A stretch of DNA of 64,000 bases from Streptomyces sp. NBC_00250. Lineage in GTDB: Bacteria > Actinomycetota > Actinomycetes > Streptomycetales > Streptomycetaceae. Location: positions 6,697,501 through 6,761,500 of the forward strand of contig NZ_CP108088.1 of NCBI RefSeq assembly GCF_036192275.1, given 5' to 3'. The first letter of the stretch is position 1. The number at the start of each line of letters is the position of its first letter. The translations under genes and the position numbers were made by a program. The notes under the pieces are model-generated. The model was given only the letters and a program-made list of their open reading frames with translations, did no database searches and was not told the origin of the DNA. Of the stretch, positions 26,248-34,515 are shown piece by piece.

Positions 26248-27231
26248 ATGGACCTTGCCTACATTCCCAGCCCGTCGACCGGCGTGATCAACCTCGGACC
26301 GATCCCGCTGCGCGGCTATGCCTTCTGCATCATCATCGGTGTCTTCGTCGCCGTCTGGTACGGCAACAAGCGGTGGATCGCCCGGGGCGGCACTGCCGGC
26401 ACCGTGGCCGACATCGCCGTCTGGGCGGTGCCCTTCGGCCTCGTCGGCGGACGCCTCTACCACGTGATCACCGACTACCAGCTGTACTTCAGCGAGGGTG
26501 AGAACTGGGTCGACGCCTTCAAGATCTGGGAGGGCGGCCTCGGTATCTGGGGCGCCATCGCGCTCGGCGCGGTGGGTGCCTGGATCGGCTGCCGCCGACG
26601 GGGCATCCCGCTCCCGGCGTACGCCGACGCCATCGCTCCCGGAATCGCGTTCGCCCAGGCCATCGGCCGCTGGGGCAACTGGTTCAACCAGGAGCTTTAC
26701 GGCAAGCCGACCGATCTGCCGTGGGCCCTGAAGATCACCGAGAGCGCGAACCGCGAGGCCGGGTACTACCACCCGACCTTCCTGTACGAGTCGCTCTGGT
26801 GCGTCGGCGTCGCCGTCCTCGTCATCTGGGCCGACCGCCGCTTCAAGCTCGGCCACGGGCGCGCCTTCGCGCTGTACGTCGCCGCCTACTGCGCGGGTCG
26901 CGTCTGGACCGAGTACCTGCGCGTCGACGAGGCCCACCACATCCTCGGCCTGCGCCTGAACGTGTGGACCGCGATCATCGTCTTCGTGCTCGCGGTGCTC
27001 TACATCGCGATCTCGGCGCGGATCCGTCCGGGCCGCGAGGAGATCGTGGAGCCGAAGGCCGCGGAGAAGGACGGCGCGGAGAAGTCCGGTGACGCCGCCG
27101 AGACGGACGGGCCGACGGACGGCGAGCTCAAGGACGCCGCTCCGGACACCGACGCTCCGGACACCGACACGTCCGACGGGGACCTGGAGGACAAGGCCGG
27201 CAACGGCGCCGGGTCCGCCACCAAGAGCTGA
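26248..27231 (+). CDS. lgt: Phosphatidylglycerol-prolipoprotein diacylglyceryl transferase
   Basis: Lgt transfers diacylglycerol to the lipobox Cys of prolipoproteins in the cytoplasmic membrane. The signature GRWGNWFNQELYG is intact, with GGRLYHVITDY, LRGYAF and the C-terminal RVWTEYLRVDEAH. About seven membrane segments occupy residues 18-260. An acidic, low-complexity tail of about 65 residues (Glu/Asp/Lys, DAPDTDTSD) extends the protein to 327 aa, as in other streptomycetes. A -10-like TAGCGT lies 10 nt before the ATG; no SD is obvious. Confidence 0.95.
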   Translation: MDLAYIPSPSTGVINLGPIPLRGYAFCIIIGVFVAVWYGNKRWIARGGTAGTVADIAVWAVPFGLVGGRLYHVITDYQLYFSEGENWVDAFKIWEGGLGIWGAIALGAVGAWIGCRRRGIPLPAYADAIAPGIAFAQAIGRWGNWFNQELYGKPTDLPWALKITESANREAGYYHPTFLYESLWCVGVAVLVIWADRRFKLGHGRAFALYVAAYCAGRVWTEYLRVDEAHHILGLRLNVWTAIIVFVLAVLYIAISARIRPGREEIVEPKAAEKDGAEKSGDAAETDGPTDGELKDAAPDTDAPDTDTSDGDLEDKAGNGAGSATKS

Positions 27232-27250
27232 TCCTTTTCCAGCCGGTCGA

Positions 27251-27287
27251 AGGGCCGTCGGGACCGAGAGGTCCCGGCGGCCCTTTC
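27251..27287. terminator. Bidirectional terminator between lgt and the lyase gene
   Basis: A 15-bp stem (27251-27265 with 27270-27284, one G-U type mismatch) with GAGA loop is followed by TTT. It separates two convergent genes. Confidence 0.85.
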
Positions 27288-27306
27288 GCATGCCCGGGCA
27301 GGGGAG

Positions 27307-28161
27307 TCACGCCGTCCGGGCCGCGAGGGCGAGGACCCGGTGGGCGCCCGCCACCACCGCCGCGTCCACGAAGCGCCCGTCCGGGAGGGCGAGGGCACCC
27401 CGCTCGGGGCCGGCGGCCGCGACGACCTCCCGTGCCGCGTCGACCTCCTCCGGGGTGGGGAGATAGGCGCGCTCGATGACCGGGAGCTGGCGGGGGTGGA
27501 TGGCCGCCCGGCCGAAGAAGCCCATGGCCCGGCCCCGGGCGCAGCCCGCGGCCAGCGCGTCCATGTCGCCGATGTCGGGATGGACCGACTGGGCCGGGGG
27601 CGGGAGGGCGGCCGCGCGGGCCGCGACCACCACCCGGCCGCGCGACCAGTCCAGGCCGCAGTCCTCCCGTACGCCCAGGTCCGCGCGGAGATCGGCCTCT
27701 CCGAGCGCGATGCCGCGGACGGCGGGGTGGGCGGTGGCGATGGCGTACGCGTGCTCCACGGCGAGGGCGTTCTCCAGGAGCGGGTAGAGCGGGAGGCCCG
27801 GGGCGAGCTCGGCGAGCCGGTGGATGTCAGTGGCGTGTGTCACCTTGGGAACGCGAAGACCGTGGAGGCCGGGGAGGAGGGCCAGGGTGGGGATGTCGCG
27901 CGGGGTGTGGACGCGGACGTGGACCGGGACGGGGTGCGGGTCCGCGAGCAGATCGGCCGTGGCGGCGAGGGCGTACGCCTTGCGGTGCGGGGCGACCGCG
28001 TCCTCCAGATCGACGATGACGACATCGGCGCCGGAGGCCAGTGCCTTGCGGACCACCTCGGGGCGGTCGCCGGGGGCGTACAGCCAGGTGACGGCGGTCG
28101 CGGTGGGCCGGCGGCGCGCCGTGCCGTTCGCGCGGGCCGGGGTCTCGCTCATGTTGCTCAT
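27307..28161 (-). CDS. HpcH/HpaI aldolase/citrate lyase-type CoA ester lyase
   Basis: The 284-aa protein has the CitE-like barrel pattern: VTWLYAPGDRPEVVRKAL, DVVIVDLEDAVAPHRK, GLRVPKVTHA, LYPLLENALAVEHAYAIA (metal Glu), GIALGEADLRADLG (metal Asp) and MGFFGRAAIHPRQLPVI. Relatives cleave malyl-, citramalyl- or similar CoA thioesters. It is the last gene of a seven-gene minus-strand operon. Its ATG overlaps the stop of the CoA-transferase gene (ATGA), and the pair suggests activation of a carboxylate as CoA ester followed by C-C cleavage. An ATG three codons later is an alternative start. Confidence 0.85.
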   Translation of the reverse strand: MSNMSETPARANGTARRRPTATAVTWLYAPGDRPEVVRKALASGADVVIVDLEDAVAPHRKAYALAATADLLADPHPVPVHVRVHTPRDIPTLALLPGLHGLRVPKVTHATDIHRLAELAPGLPLYPLLENALAVEHAYAIATAHPAVRGIALGEADLRADLGVREDCGLDWSRGRVVVAARAAALPPPAQSVHPDIGDMDALAAGCARGRAMGFFGRAAIHPRQLPVIERAYLPTPEEVDAAREVVAAAGPERGALALPDGRFVDAAVVAGAHRVLALAARTA

Positions 28162-29399
28162 ACCGCTCCCTGCTCGCGGAGGGCGCCGATCTCGGCGGGG
28201 CTGAGTCCGAGTTCGGAGAGGACGGCGGTGGTGTCGGCGCCGTGGGGCCGGCCGGGCCAGCGGATGCCTCCGGGGGTCTCGGAGAGGCGGAAGAGGACGT
28301 TCTGCATCTTGATCGGGCCGAGTTCGGGGTCCTGCACCTCGGTGACGGTGCCGAGCGCCCGGTACTGGGGGTCGGCGACGACGTCCCGGATGTCGTAGAC
28401 CGGGGCGATCGCCGCCTCCGCCTTCTCGAAGGCGTCCATGGCCTGGTCCCGGGTGTGGCGGGCGATCCACGAACCGACCACCTCGTCCAGGACGTCCGCG
28501 TGCTCGGCCCGGCCCGTGCCGTCGGCGAACCACGGCTCGTCGATCAGATCGGGGCGGCCGACCAGGACCATGACGCGTTCGGCGATGGACTGGGCGGAGG
28601 TCGAGACGGCGACCCAGGAGCCGTCGGAGGTGCGGTACGTGTTGCGCGGGGCGTTGTTGCGGGATCGGTTGCCCGTGCGGGGCTGGACATAGCCGAGTTG
28701 GTCGTACCAGAGGGGGTGGGGCCCGATGACCGAGAGCATCGGTTCGATGATCGCCATGTCGACGACCTGGCCGCGCCCGGTCGTCGTCCTCGCGGTGAGC
28801 GCGGTCATCACGGCGTACGCCGTGGCCAGGGCGGCGATCGAGTCGGCCAGGCCGAAGGGGGGCAGGGTGGGCGGGCCCTCGGGCTCGCCGGTGATGGCGG
28901 CGAAACCGCTCATCGCCTCGGCGAGGGTGCCGAAGCCGGGGCGGTGGGCGTACGGGCCGAACTGGCCGAAGCCGGTGACCCGGGTGAGGACCAGACGCGG
29001 GTTGACGGTGGAGAGCTCCTCCCAGCCCAGGCCCCAGCGTTCCAGGGTGCCGGGGCGGAAGTTCTCCACGATCACGTCGGCGTCGGCGGCGAGCGCGAGG
29101 AGGGTGTCCCGGCCGCCGGGCGAGGAGAGATCGAGGGTGATCGCCCGCTTGTTGCGGCCCAGGACCTTCCACCAGAGACCGATGCCGTCCTTGGCGGGGC
29201 CGTGACCACGGGACGGGTCGGGCTTCCGGGGGTGCTCGACCTTGACCACGTCGGCGCCGAAGTCGCCCAGCATCATGGCGGCGAGCGGGCCGGCGAAGAG
29301 GGTCGCGAGATCCAGGACGCGCAGGCCGTGCAGGGGGGCACGAGGTGTGGGCGCGGCTGCGGGGGAGGGCGCCGCGGGGGTGTGCGGGGTGGTGGTCAT
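28158..29399 (-). CDS. CaiB/BaiF family (class III) CoA-transferase
   Basis: The 413-aa sequence carries the family pattern: LHGLRVLDLATLFAGPLAAMMLGDFGADVVKVEHP at the start, GRNKRAITLDLSSPGGRD, VIVENFRPGTLERWGL, RVTGFGQFGPYAHRPGFGTLAEA, and MQNVLFRLSETPGGIRWPGRPHGADT near the end. The catalytic Asp of the class would fall around residue 170. It transfers CoA between carboxylates; the acid is unknown. It overlaps the ribokinase gene upstream and the lyase gene downstream by 4 bp each, so all three are co-translated. Confidence 0.87.
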   Translation of the reverse strand: MTTTPHTPAAPSPAAAPTPRAPLHGLRVLDLATLFAGPLAAMMLGDFGADVVKVEHPRKPDPSRGHGPAKDGIGLWWKVLGRNKRAITLDLSSPGGRDTLLALAADADVIVENFRPGTLERWGLGWEELSTVNPRLVLTRVTGFGQFGPYAHRPGFGTLAEAMSGFAAITGEPEGPPTLPPFGLADSIAALATAYAVMTALTARTTTGRGQVVDMAIIEPMLSVIGPHPLWYDQLGYVQPRTGNRSRNNAPRNTYRTSDGSWVAVSTSAQSIAERVMVLVGRPDLIDEPWFADGTGRAEHADVLDEVVGSWIARHTRDQAMDAFEKAEAAIAPVYDIRDVVADPQYRALGTVTEVQDPELGPIKMQNVLFRLSETPGGIRWPGRPHGADTTAVLSELGLSPAEIGALREQGAV

Positions 29400-30322
29400 A
29401 CGCGGTCGGTCTCCCTCTCGGTCTCGTCGAGGGAGCCGAAGGCGGCCTCGATCTCGGTGCGGAACGGCATCGACGTCGACGCGCCCTCGCGCTGGACGGA
29501 GAGCGCGGCGGCGGTCCCCGCCCAGGCGAGGGCCTCGGGTGCGGGGCGGCCCTCGCCGAGGGCGACCGCGAGCGCGCCGACGAAGGTGTCGCCGGCCCCG
29601 GTGGTGTCCACGGCCCGGACGCGGGGCGCGGGCACCGTCACCGGATCGGCGCCCCGGACCGCGTACAGGCTGCCCGCCGCCCCCAGGGTGATGACGACCT
29701 CGGGGACGTCACGGAGCAGGGCCAGGGCGGCCTCGCGGGGGTCGGTCAGGCCGGTGAGCGCGGTGGCCTCGTGCTCGTTGGGGACCAACAGGTCGACGGA
29801 GGCGAGGAGTTCGGGCGGGAGTGGCTGGGCGGGGGCGGGGGTGAGGACGGTACGGACGCCGAGGCGGCGGGCGGTCGCGGCGCCCTCCACGACGACGGAC
29901 AGGGGGAGTTCGAGTTGGAGGAGCAGGGTGTCGGCGGTGCCGATGAGGGCCTCGTCGCCGTGGTCGAGGGAGGTGACGGTGCCGTTCGCGCCGGGGACGA
30001 CGACGATCGCGTTGCCGCCCTCGTCGTCGACGACGATGTGCGCGGTGCCGGAGGCGCCCTCGGCGGTGCGCAGGAGGTCGGTGTCCACCGAGCAGTGTTC
30101 GAGGGTGGCCCGGAGCCGGGTGCCGAAGTCGTCGGCGCCGACCGCGCCGATCATCGACACCTCGGCGCCGGCGCGCGCGGCGGCGACGGCCTGGTTGGCG
30201 CCCTTGCCGCCGGGGATCGTACGGAAGGAGCGGCCGGTGACGGTTTCGCCGAGGGCCGGGGCCTTCGGCACGTAGGCGACGAGGTCCATGTTGGTGCTGC
30301 CGAGTACGACGATGCTGGTCAT
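29396..30322 (-). CDS. rbsK: Ribokinase (PfkB family)
   Basis: The 308-aa kinase has VVLGSTNMDLVAY, the ribose-binding GGKGANQAVAAARAG, MIGAVGADDFG, LLQLELP, and the anion hole/catalytic base DTTGAGDTFVGAL. This matches ribokinase more closely than fructokinase or adenosine kinase. It phosphorylates a ribose-type sugar at O5. Location directly downstream of four ADP-ribosylglycohydrolase-like genes suggests it handles the released ribosyl moiety; that link is inference. Confidence 0.85.
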   Translation of the reverse strand: MTSIVVLGSTNMDLVAYVPKAPALGETVTGRSFRTIPGGKGANQAVAAARAGAEVSMIGAVGADDFGTRLRATLEHCSVDTDLLRTAEGASGTAHIVVDDEGGNAIVVVPGANGTVTSLDHGDEALIGTADTLLLQLELPLSVVVEGAATARRLGVRTVLTPAPAQPLPPELLASVDLLVPNEHEATALTGLTDPREAALALLRDVPEVVITLGAAGSLYAVRGADPVTVPAPRVRAVDTTGAGDTFVGALAVALGEGRPAPEALAWAGTAAALSVQREGASTSMPFRTEIEAAFGSLDETERETDRV

Positions 30323-31920
30323 GGGCGTACTGCCTCCAGATGGGTCAGTTCGGCCAGGGTGTCGAAGCCGATGCCGTCGAAGGACGGGACCGAGGTCGCG
30401 AGACGGTTCTTGAGGGGGGAGGTCCAGCGCTCGGGCAGCCGGTCGGGGTGCCCGGCGAGCAGCCCGGCGACCGAACCGGCGGTGGCGCCGTTGGAATCGG
30501 TGTCCCAGCCGCCGGAGACCGCCGCGCAGACGGAGCGCGTGAAGTCGCCGTCGGCGTGGGTGAGGGCCGCGGCGAGCAGGGCGGCGTTGGGGACGGCATG
30601 CACCCAGTGGTACCCGCCGAGTTCGGCGTGCAGGCGGTCGACGACGGTGTCGAAGTCGGGGATGTCGTGGGCGAGTCCGATCCCCCGGCGGACCGCCTGC
30701 GCGAGGCGGGAGCGGGGTGGGATCACGGCGAGTCCCTCGGCGAGCGCCTGATGGACGTCGGCGGTGCCGGTCGCGGCGGTGGCGAGGGTGGCGGCGACGA
30801 ACATGGCGCCGTAGACGCCGTTCGCGGTGTGGGTGAGGGTGGCGTCGCGGTACGCCTGCTCGGCGGCGGCGCGCGGGGCGCCCGGGTGCGTCCAGCCGTG
30901 GACGTCGGCCCGGATCTGGGCGCCGATCCACTCGCGGAACGGGTTGCGGTGGACGGCCGTCAGCGGGGGTTCGATCCCGTCGAGGAGATTGCGGTAGGCG
31001 ACGCGCTCGGCCGTGAAGGCGCGGCCCGCGGGCAGCTCGTCGAGCCAGAGGCGGGCGACGTCGGCGGTGGTGAAGTCGCGGCCGTACCGCTGGAGGAGCA
31101 GCAGATTGAGGAGGGGGTAGTTGAGGTCGTCGTCCTCGGGCATCCCGTCGATGTTCTCGGCGAGGGAGGTCGGGGCGGAGCGACGGTTCCAGGGGTGCGC
31201 GGTGAGCAGCTCGGGCGGGACGCCGCGGGCGGTGAACCAGGTGGAGAGGGGCCAGTTGCCGGTGGCGCGGGCGAGGGCGCGGATGGCTGTGAGGGGGAGC
31301 TTCTCGACGGGCTTGCCGAGGAGGCAGCCGGCGGCGCGGCCCAGCCAGGCGGCGTGCAGGCGGTCGCGGAGGGCGGTGTCTTCCCCCACCCCGCCCCTTC
31401 CCGAAACCCTGACGCGACCGGGGCCGCCCCCGAACCCCCGGGATCGCGGCGCTTCGCGCGCGAGGAACGGCCCGGCGGGGGCGCTGCCCCCGGACCCGCG
31501 GTGCCTCGGCTTTTCGTCCTCGGACCCGGGGGACCCCGGTGATGCGTACCCGGACCCGGGGGACCCCGGTGATGCGTACCCGGCCCCGGGGGACCCCTGT
31601 GTTTCGTGCCCGGTCCCGTCAGGGGCCGGGGGAGGGGCGGTGCGGGGGGTCGTCAGGGATCTGATCTCCGGTAGGGATGTCGGTTCCCGGAGGAGCAAGG
31701 GGGCCGGGAGAGCCGACAGGGCGTCCAGGAGGCTCTCGGCCAGGGGGCGGAGGTCCGGGCGGGGGGTCGGTGATGCGCCGGCCTCGGGTGGGGCAGGGGG
31801 GCCGCCGGCCCGCTGCCAGCGGGCGGCGACCTCCTGCGCGTCGCGGCCGTCCTCCGCCGCCTGGCGGAGTTCATGGCCCACCAGGTCCTCCGGCTGGACC
31901 CAGGTCAGGCGGAGGTTCAT
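30319..31920 (-). CDS. ADP-ribosylglycohydrolase family protein, long form (533 aa)
   Basis: The catalytic region starts near residue 182: RDRLHAAWLGRAAGCLLGKPVEKL, then NIDGMPEDDDLNYPLLNLLLLQRYG (first metal acidic cluster) and AVSGGWDTDSNGATAGSVAGLLAG (second Asp pair). The preceding about 180 residues are low-complexity, including three 10-residue GSPGSGYASP repeats encoded by a 30-bp tandem repeat. The family removes ADP-ribose or related groups from N-glycosidic linkages using two Mg2+. ATG overlaps the stop of the upstream paralogue. Confidence 0.82.
   Translation of the reverse strand: MNLRLTWVQPEDLVGHELRQAAEDGRDAQEVAARWQRAGGPPAPPEAGASPTPRPDLRPLAESLLDALSALPAPLLLREPTSLPEIRSLTTPRTAPPPAPDGTGHETQGSPGAGYASPGSPGSGYASPGSPGSEDEKPRHRGSGGSAPAGPFLAREAPRSRGFGGGPGRVRVSGRGGVGEDTALRDRLHAAWLGRAAGCLLGKPVEKLPLTAIRALARATGNWPLSTWFTARGVPPELLTAHPWNRRSAPTSLAENIDGMPEDDDLNYPLLNLLLLQRYGRDFTTADVARLWLDELPAGRAFTAERVAYRNLLDGIEPPLTAVHRNPFREWIGAQIRADVHGWTHPGAPRAAAEQAYRDATLTHTANGVYGAMFVAATLATAATGTADVHQALAEGLAVIPPRSRLAQAVRRGIGLAHDIPDFDTVVDRLHAELGGYHWVHAVPNAALLAAALTHADGDFTRSVCAAVSGGWDTDSNGATAGSVAGLLAGHPDRLPERWTSPLKNRLATSVPSFDGIGFDTLAELTHLEAVRP
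31521..31610. repeat. 30-bp tandem repeat (three copies) inside coding sequence
   Basis: Copies at 31521-31550 and 31551-31580 are identical; 31581-31610 is diverged. Read on the minus strand it encodes the GSPGSGYASP linker of the glycohydrolase. Copy number change would alter the linker in steps of ten residues without frameshift. Confidence 0.9.
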
Positions 31921-33095
31921 CGGGCGGCCGCGCCGGTCAGGGCGGCGAACGCCTGCTCGTGGGACCGGCGGCGTTCCCGGTCCTGGGTGAAGATCTCCTG
32001 GGCCACCGCCGTCAGCGCCCTCGCCGGGGCGTGGAGGTCCAGGCGGCTCGCCTCCGCGACCTGCTTCGCCCAGTCCGAAGGCACCGCCGACTCGCCGTGC
32101 AGCGCGCCGACGACCGCGCCCGCCATCGTCGCGATCGAGTCGCAGTCACGGCCGTAGTTGACGGCGCCCAGGACCGTACGGCGGAAGTCGCCCTCCCCGA
32201 CGAGGAGCATGCCGAGGGCGATCGGGAGTTCCTCGATCGCATGGAGGCGGGACGGGCGCCGGGCGCCCAGGCCCGGCGCGCGGTAGTCGCTGCCCACCGA
32301 GTCGAAGGGGGCCACCGCCTTGCGGAGCGGGGTCAGCGCCGACTCGAAGTCCCTGTGCCGGGACGCCACTTCCGCCACGGCCTCGATCGCCGACCGCGTG
32401 CCGTCCTTCGCGAGCGCCAGGGCAGTGCCGACCACCGACGACGGGGTGGCGCCCGGCACGCACGCCGCCGCCACCGCCGCCGCGAACACTCCCGCCGCCT
32501 CACGGCCGTACGAGGACTGGTGCGCGCCGGCGACGTCGAGGGCCTCGGCGTACGCGGCCTCCGGGTGGGCCGCGTTGACGAGCCCGACCGGGGCCATGTA
32601 CATCGCGGCGCCGCAGTTGACGATGTTGCCGCTGCCGGCCTCGCGCGGGTCCACATGGCCGTAGTGGAGACGAGCCACCAGCCACTTCTCGGCCAGGAAG
32701 ATCCGCTGGAGCGGGAGTGCCTCCGCCTCCAGTTCGGGGATCCAGACGGGGGAGCCCATCAGGTCGGGGACGAGGTGGTCCGCGACCGCGTAGGCGTCGA
32801 GGTGGCCGCGGACCTTCTCGTACACCCTGATCAGGGCATGGGTCATCAAGGTGTCGTCGGTGACGTGCCCGTCGCCCTTGTGGTACGGGGCGATGGGGCG
32901 GGCGGTCCGCCACGCGTCGCCGTTCCAGGGGCCGACGATCCCGGTGACGCGGCCGCCGTGGCGTTCCACGATCTGCTCGGGGGTGTAGCCCTCGACGGGG
33001 CCGCCGAGCGCGTCGCCGACGGCGGCCCCGAGGAGACTTCCGGTGATCCGGTCATCCAGCGTGGGTGTCACTGTGGTTGTCGCTGTGGGGGTCAT
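31917..33095 (-). CDS. ADP-ribosylglycohydrolase family protein, canonical (392 aa)
   Basis: All metal-site motifs are present: GSLLGAAVGDALGGPVEGY, HVTDDTLMTHALIRVY, and NYGRDCDSIATMAGAVVGALHGE. The body is helical, as expected for the DraG/ARH fold. Substrate could be ADP-ribosylated protein, nucleic acid or a small ribosyl conjugate. I start at ATG 33095; GTG 33110 is in frame. Either way the gene overlaps the end of the upstream paralogue by 44-59 bp, more than the usual 4 bp. Confidence 0.85.
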   Translation of the reverse strand: MTPTATTTVTPTLDDRITGSLLGAAVGDALGGPVEGYTPEQIVERHGGRVTGIVGPWNGDAWRTARPIAPYHKGDGHVTDDTLMTHALIRVYEKVRGHLDAYAVADHLVPDLMGSPVWIPELEAEALPLQRIFLAEKWLVARLHYGHVDPREAGSGNIVNCGAAMYMAPVGLVNAAHPEAAYAEALDVAGAHQSSYGREAAGVFAAAVAAACVPGATPSSVVGTALALAKDGTRSAIEAVAEVASRHRDFESALTPLRKAVAPFDSVGSDYRAPGLGARRPSRLHAIEELPIALGMLLVGEGDFRRTVLGAVNYGRDCDSIATMAGAVVGALHGESAVPSDWAKQVAEASRLDLHAPARALTAVAQEIFTQDRERRRSHEQAFAALTGAAAR

Positions 33096-34515
33096 GTCGG
33101 AATTGTCCACCCGGGGTGGCCGGTTCCGTGGCTGCGAGCAGCCCGGCGAGTTCGACCAGATCCGTCCCCGCGAGCCGGGGCAGCGCGCAGCCCGCCAGCG
33201 TCCGGCACGCTTCGCGCCAGGTCGTCGGCACCGAACGGCCCCCGCCCAGCGCCCCGGTGAGCGCGCCCGCCAGGGCGGGAGCGGAGTCGGCGACCCGGGA
33301 GAGGCAGACGGCGGCCGGCACCGCGGCCGTCATCTCGCCCCGGGCGGCGGTGGCGAGGGCGAGCGCCACCGGGACGGTCTCGGCGGCGGCGATGCCGTAG
33401 CTGTAGACGTGGTCCACGATCTGGTGCTCCAGGAGCGGGACCAGCTCGAAGGCCGAACCGGCGGTCTGGGCGAGCTTCACCGCGTAGCGGGCGTTGCGGC
33501 CGATCTCGGTGACGGGCGGGAGTTCGGCGAGGGAGGCCTCGACGGCCTCGTCGACCGTCGCCCCGCCGAGCGCCGCGGCGACGGCCGCCGCCATCGCGCG
33601 GGCACCGTGGACTCCGTCGCCGTCCTGGGTGTACCGGGCGTCGAACTCGGCGAGTTCGGCGGCGGCGCGGGGGTCGCCGGGGTGGACGACGGCCAGGACG
33701 ACGGCCCGGACGCAGGCCGCGTCGTCGAAGAAGTGCGGGTTGTCGTGGCCGGTGGCGGGCGGGCGCAGGCCGGTGGCGAGGTTGCCGAGGCCCGCGCGGA
33801 CGGAGATCCGGGCGCGGAGGGGGAGAACGGCGGACTCGACCTCCGGGGCGCGGTCGGCGGCGGCGGCGACCTGTCCGGCGAGGGCGTTCCAGGTGAGGTC
33901 GACGGCGGCGCGGAGTCTGCGCTCCGGGGGGAGGCCGGTGAAGACCGGGCCCGAGGCGGTGAGGATCGCCTCGGCGGTGAAGGCCGCCCACTCGGCGTCG
34001 TCGGAGGGGCCGAGACGGAGGGGTTCGGGGGGCTGGTTGAGGGCGATGGGGACGGGGAGGGTGGTCGTGGCGTTCTGTTCGGCGAAGGTGTCGAGTTCGC
34101 GGGTGAGGCGGCGGGTCCACTCGGGCATGCGGGCGGCGCGGTGCCTGGCGGCGGGCCATCCTGCGGCGTCGCCTGCGGCGAGGCCCAGGAGGAGGCCTTC
34201 GATCGCGTCGCGCGGTGGCCTGCGGGGGGCCTCGGGCTGTCGGGCCTCATGGGCGCCGCCCCATGAACCCGTGCCGTGGGGTGGGGCGAGGTCCAGCGAG
34301 TCGGTGCCCGGCACCGGGGTCACCGTCAGGTCCTGGTGGGCGCCGAGCAGGGGGCCGGTATCCGGCAATGGGTGCTGTGCCCACCCTCCCCCAGACTCCG
34401 TCTGGGGGTTCCCCCACCGCCCTGCGGAACGATTGCCCACAGCGGTGGGGGCGTTGCCCGCGGAGGCGAGGGAGTGGCCCGCGTCCACTGCTGCCGTCGT
34501 CGTGTCGGCGCTCAT
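33052..34515 (-). CDS. ADP-ribosylglycohydrolase-like protein, degenerate metal site (487 aa)
   Basis: The fold is recognisable: EGLLLGLAAGDAAGWPAA and GPSDDAEWAAFTAEAIL. The C-terminal metal motif, GRDADT in the next paralogue, reads SRVADSAPALAGAL here, so the first Asp is replaced by Val. Activity may be lost or altered. The N-terminal about 105 residues are an unusual extension; about 24 of them (GNRSAGRWGNPQTESGGGW) are encoded by a copy of a dispersed palindromic repeat. The ATG overlaps the upstream stop by one base (TGATG). Confidence 0.72.
   Translation of the reverse strand: MSADTTTAAVDAGHSLASAGNAPTAVGNRSAGRWGNPQTESGGGWAQHPLPDTGPLLGAHQDLTVTPVPGTDSLDLAPPHGTGSWGGAHEARQPEAPRRPPRDAIEGLLLGLAAGDAAGWPAARHRAARMPEWTRRLTRELDTFAEQNATTTLPVPIALNQPPEPLRLGPSDDAEWAAFTAEAILTASGPVFTGLPPERRLRAAVDLTWNALAGQVAAAADRAPEVESAVLPLRARISVRAGLGNLATGLRPPATGHDNPHFFDDAACVRAVVLAVVHPGDPRAAAELAEFDARYTQDGDGVHGARAMAAAVAAALGGATVDEAVEASLAELPPVTEIGRNARYAVKLAQTAGSAFELVPLLEHQIVDHVYSYGIAAAETVPVALALATAARGEMTAAVPAAVCLSRVADSAPALAGALTGALGGGRSVPTTWREACRTLAGCALPRLAGTDLVELAGLLAATEPATPGGQFRHDPHSDNHSDTHAG
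34374..34443. repeat. Dispersed palindromic repeat inserted in a coding sequence
   Basis: The segment is nearly identical to the left arm of the trpM-trpB element (22796-22863, inverse orientation). It contains the perfect hairpin CCCCCAGAC-tcc-GTCTGGGGG and is bounded by TGCCCAC motifs. It keeps the reading frame of the glycohydrolase-like gene open. Confidence 0.8.

Noticed and set aside
24385..27291. A 968-codon minus-strand frame opposite trpA, the DsbA-like gene and lgt
   Set aside because: No domain is visible, it crosses three well-supported plus-strand genes, and its composition is that of antisense third-position GC bias.
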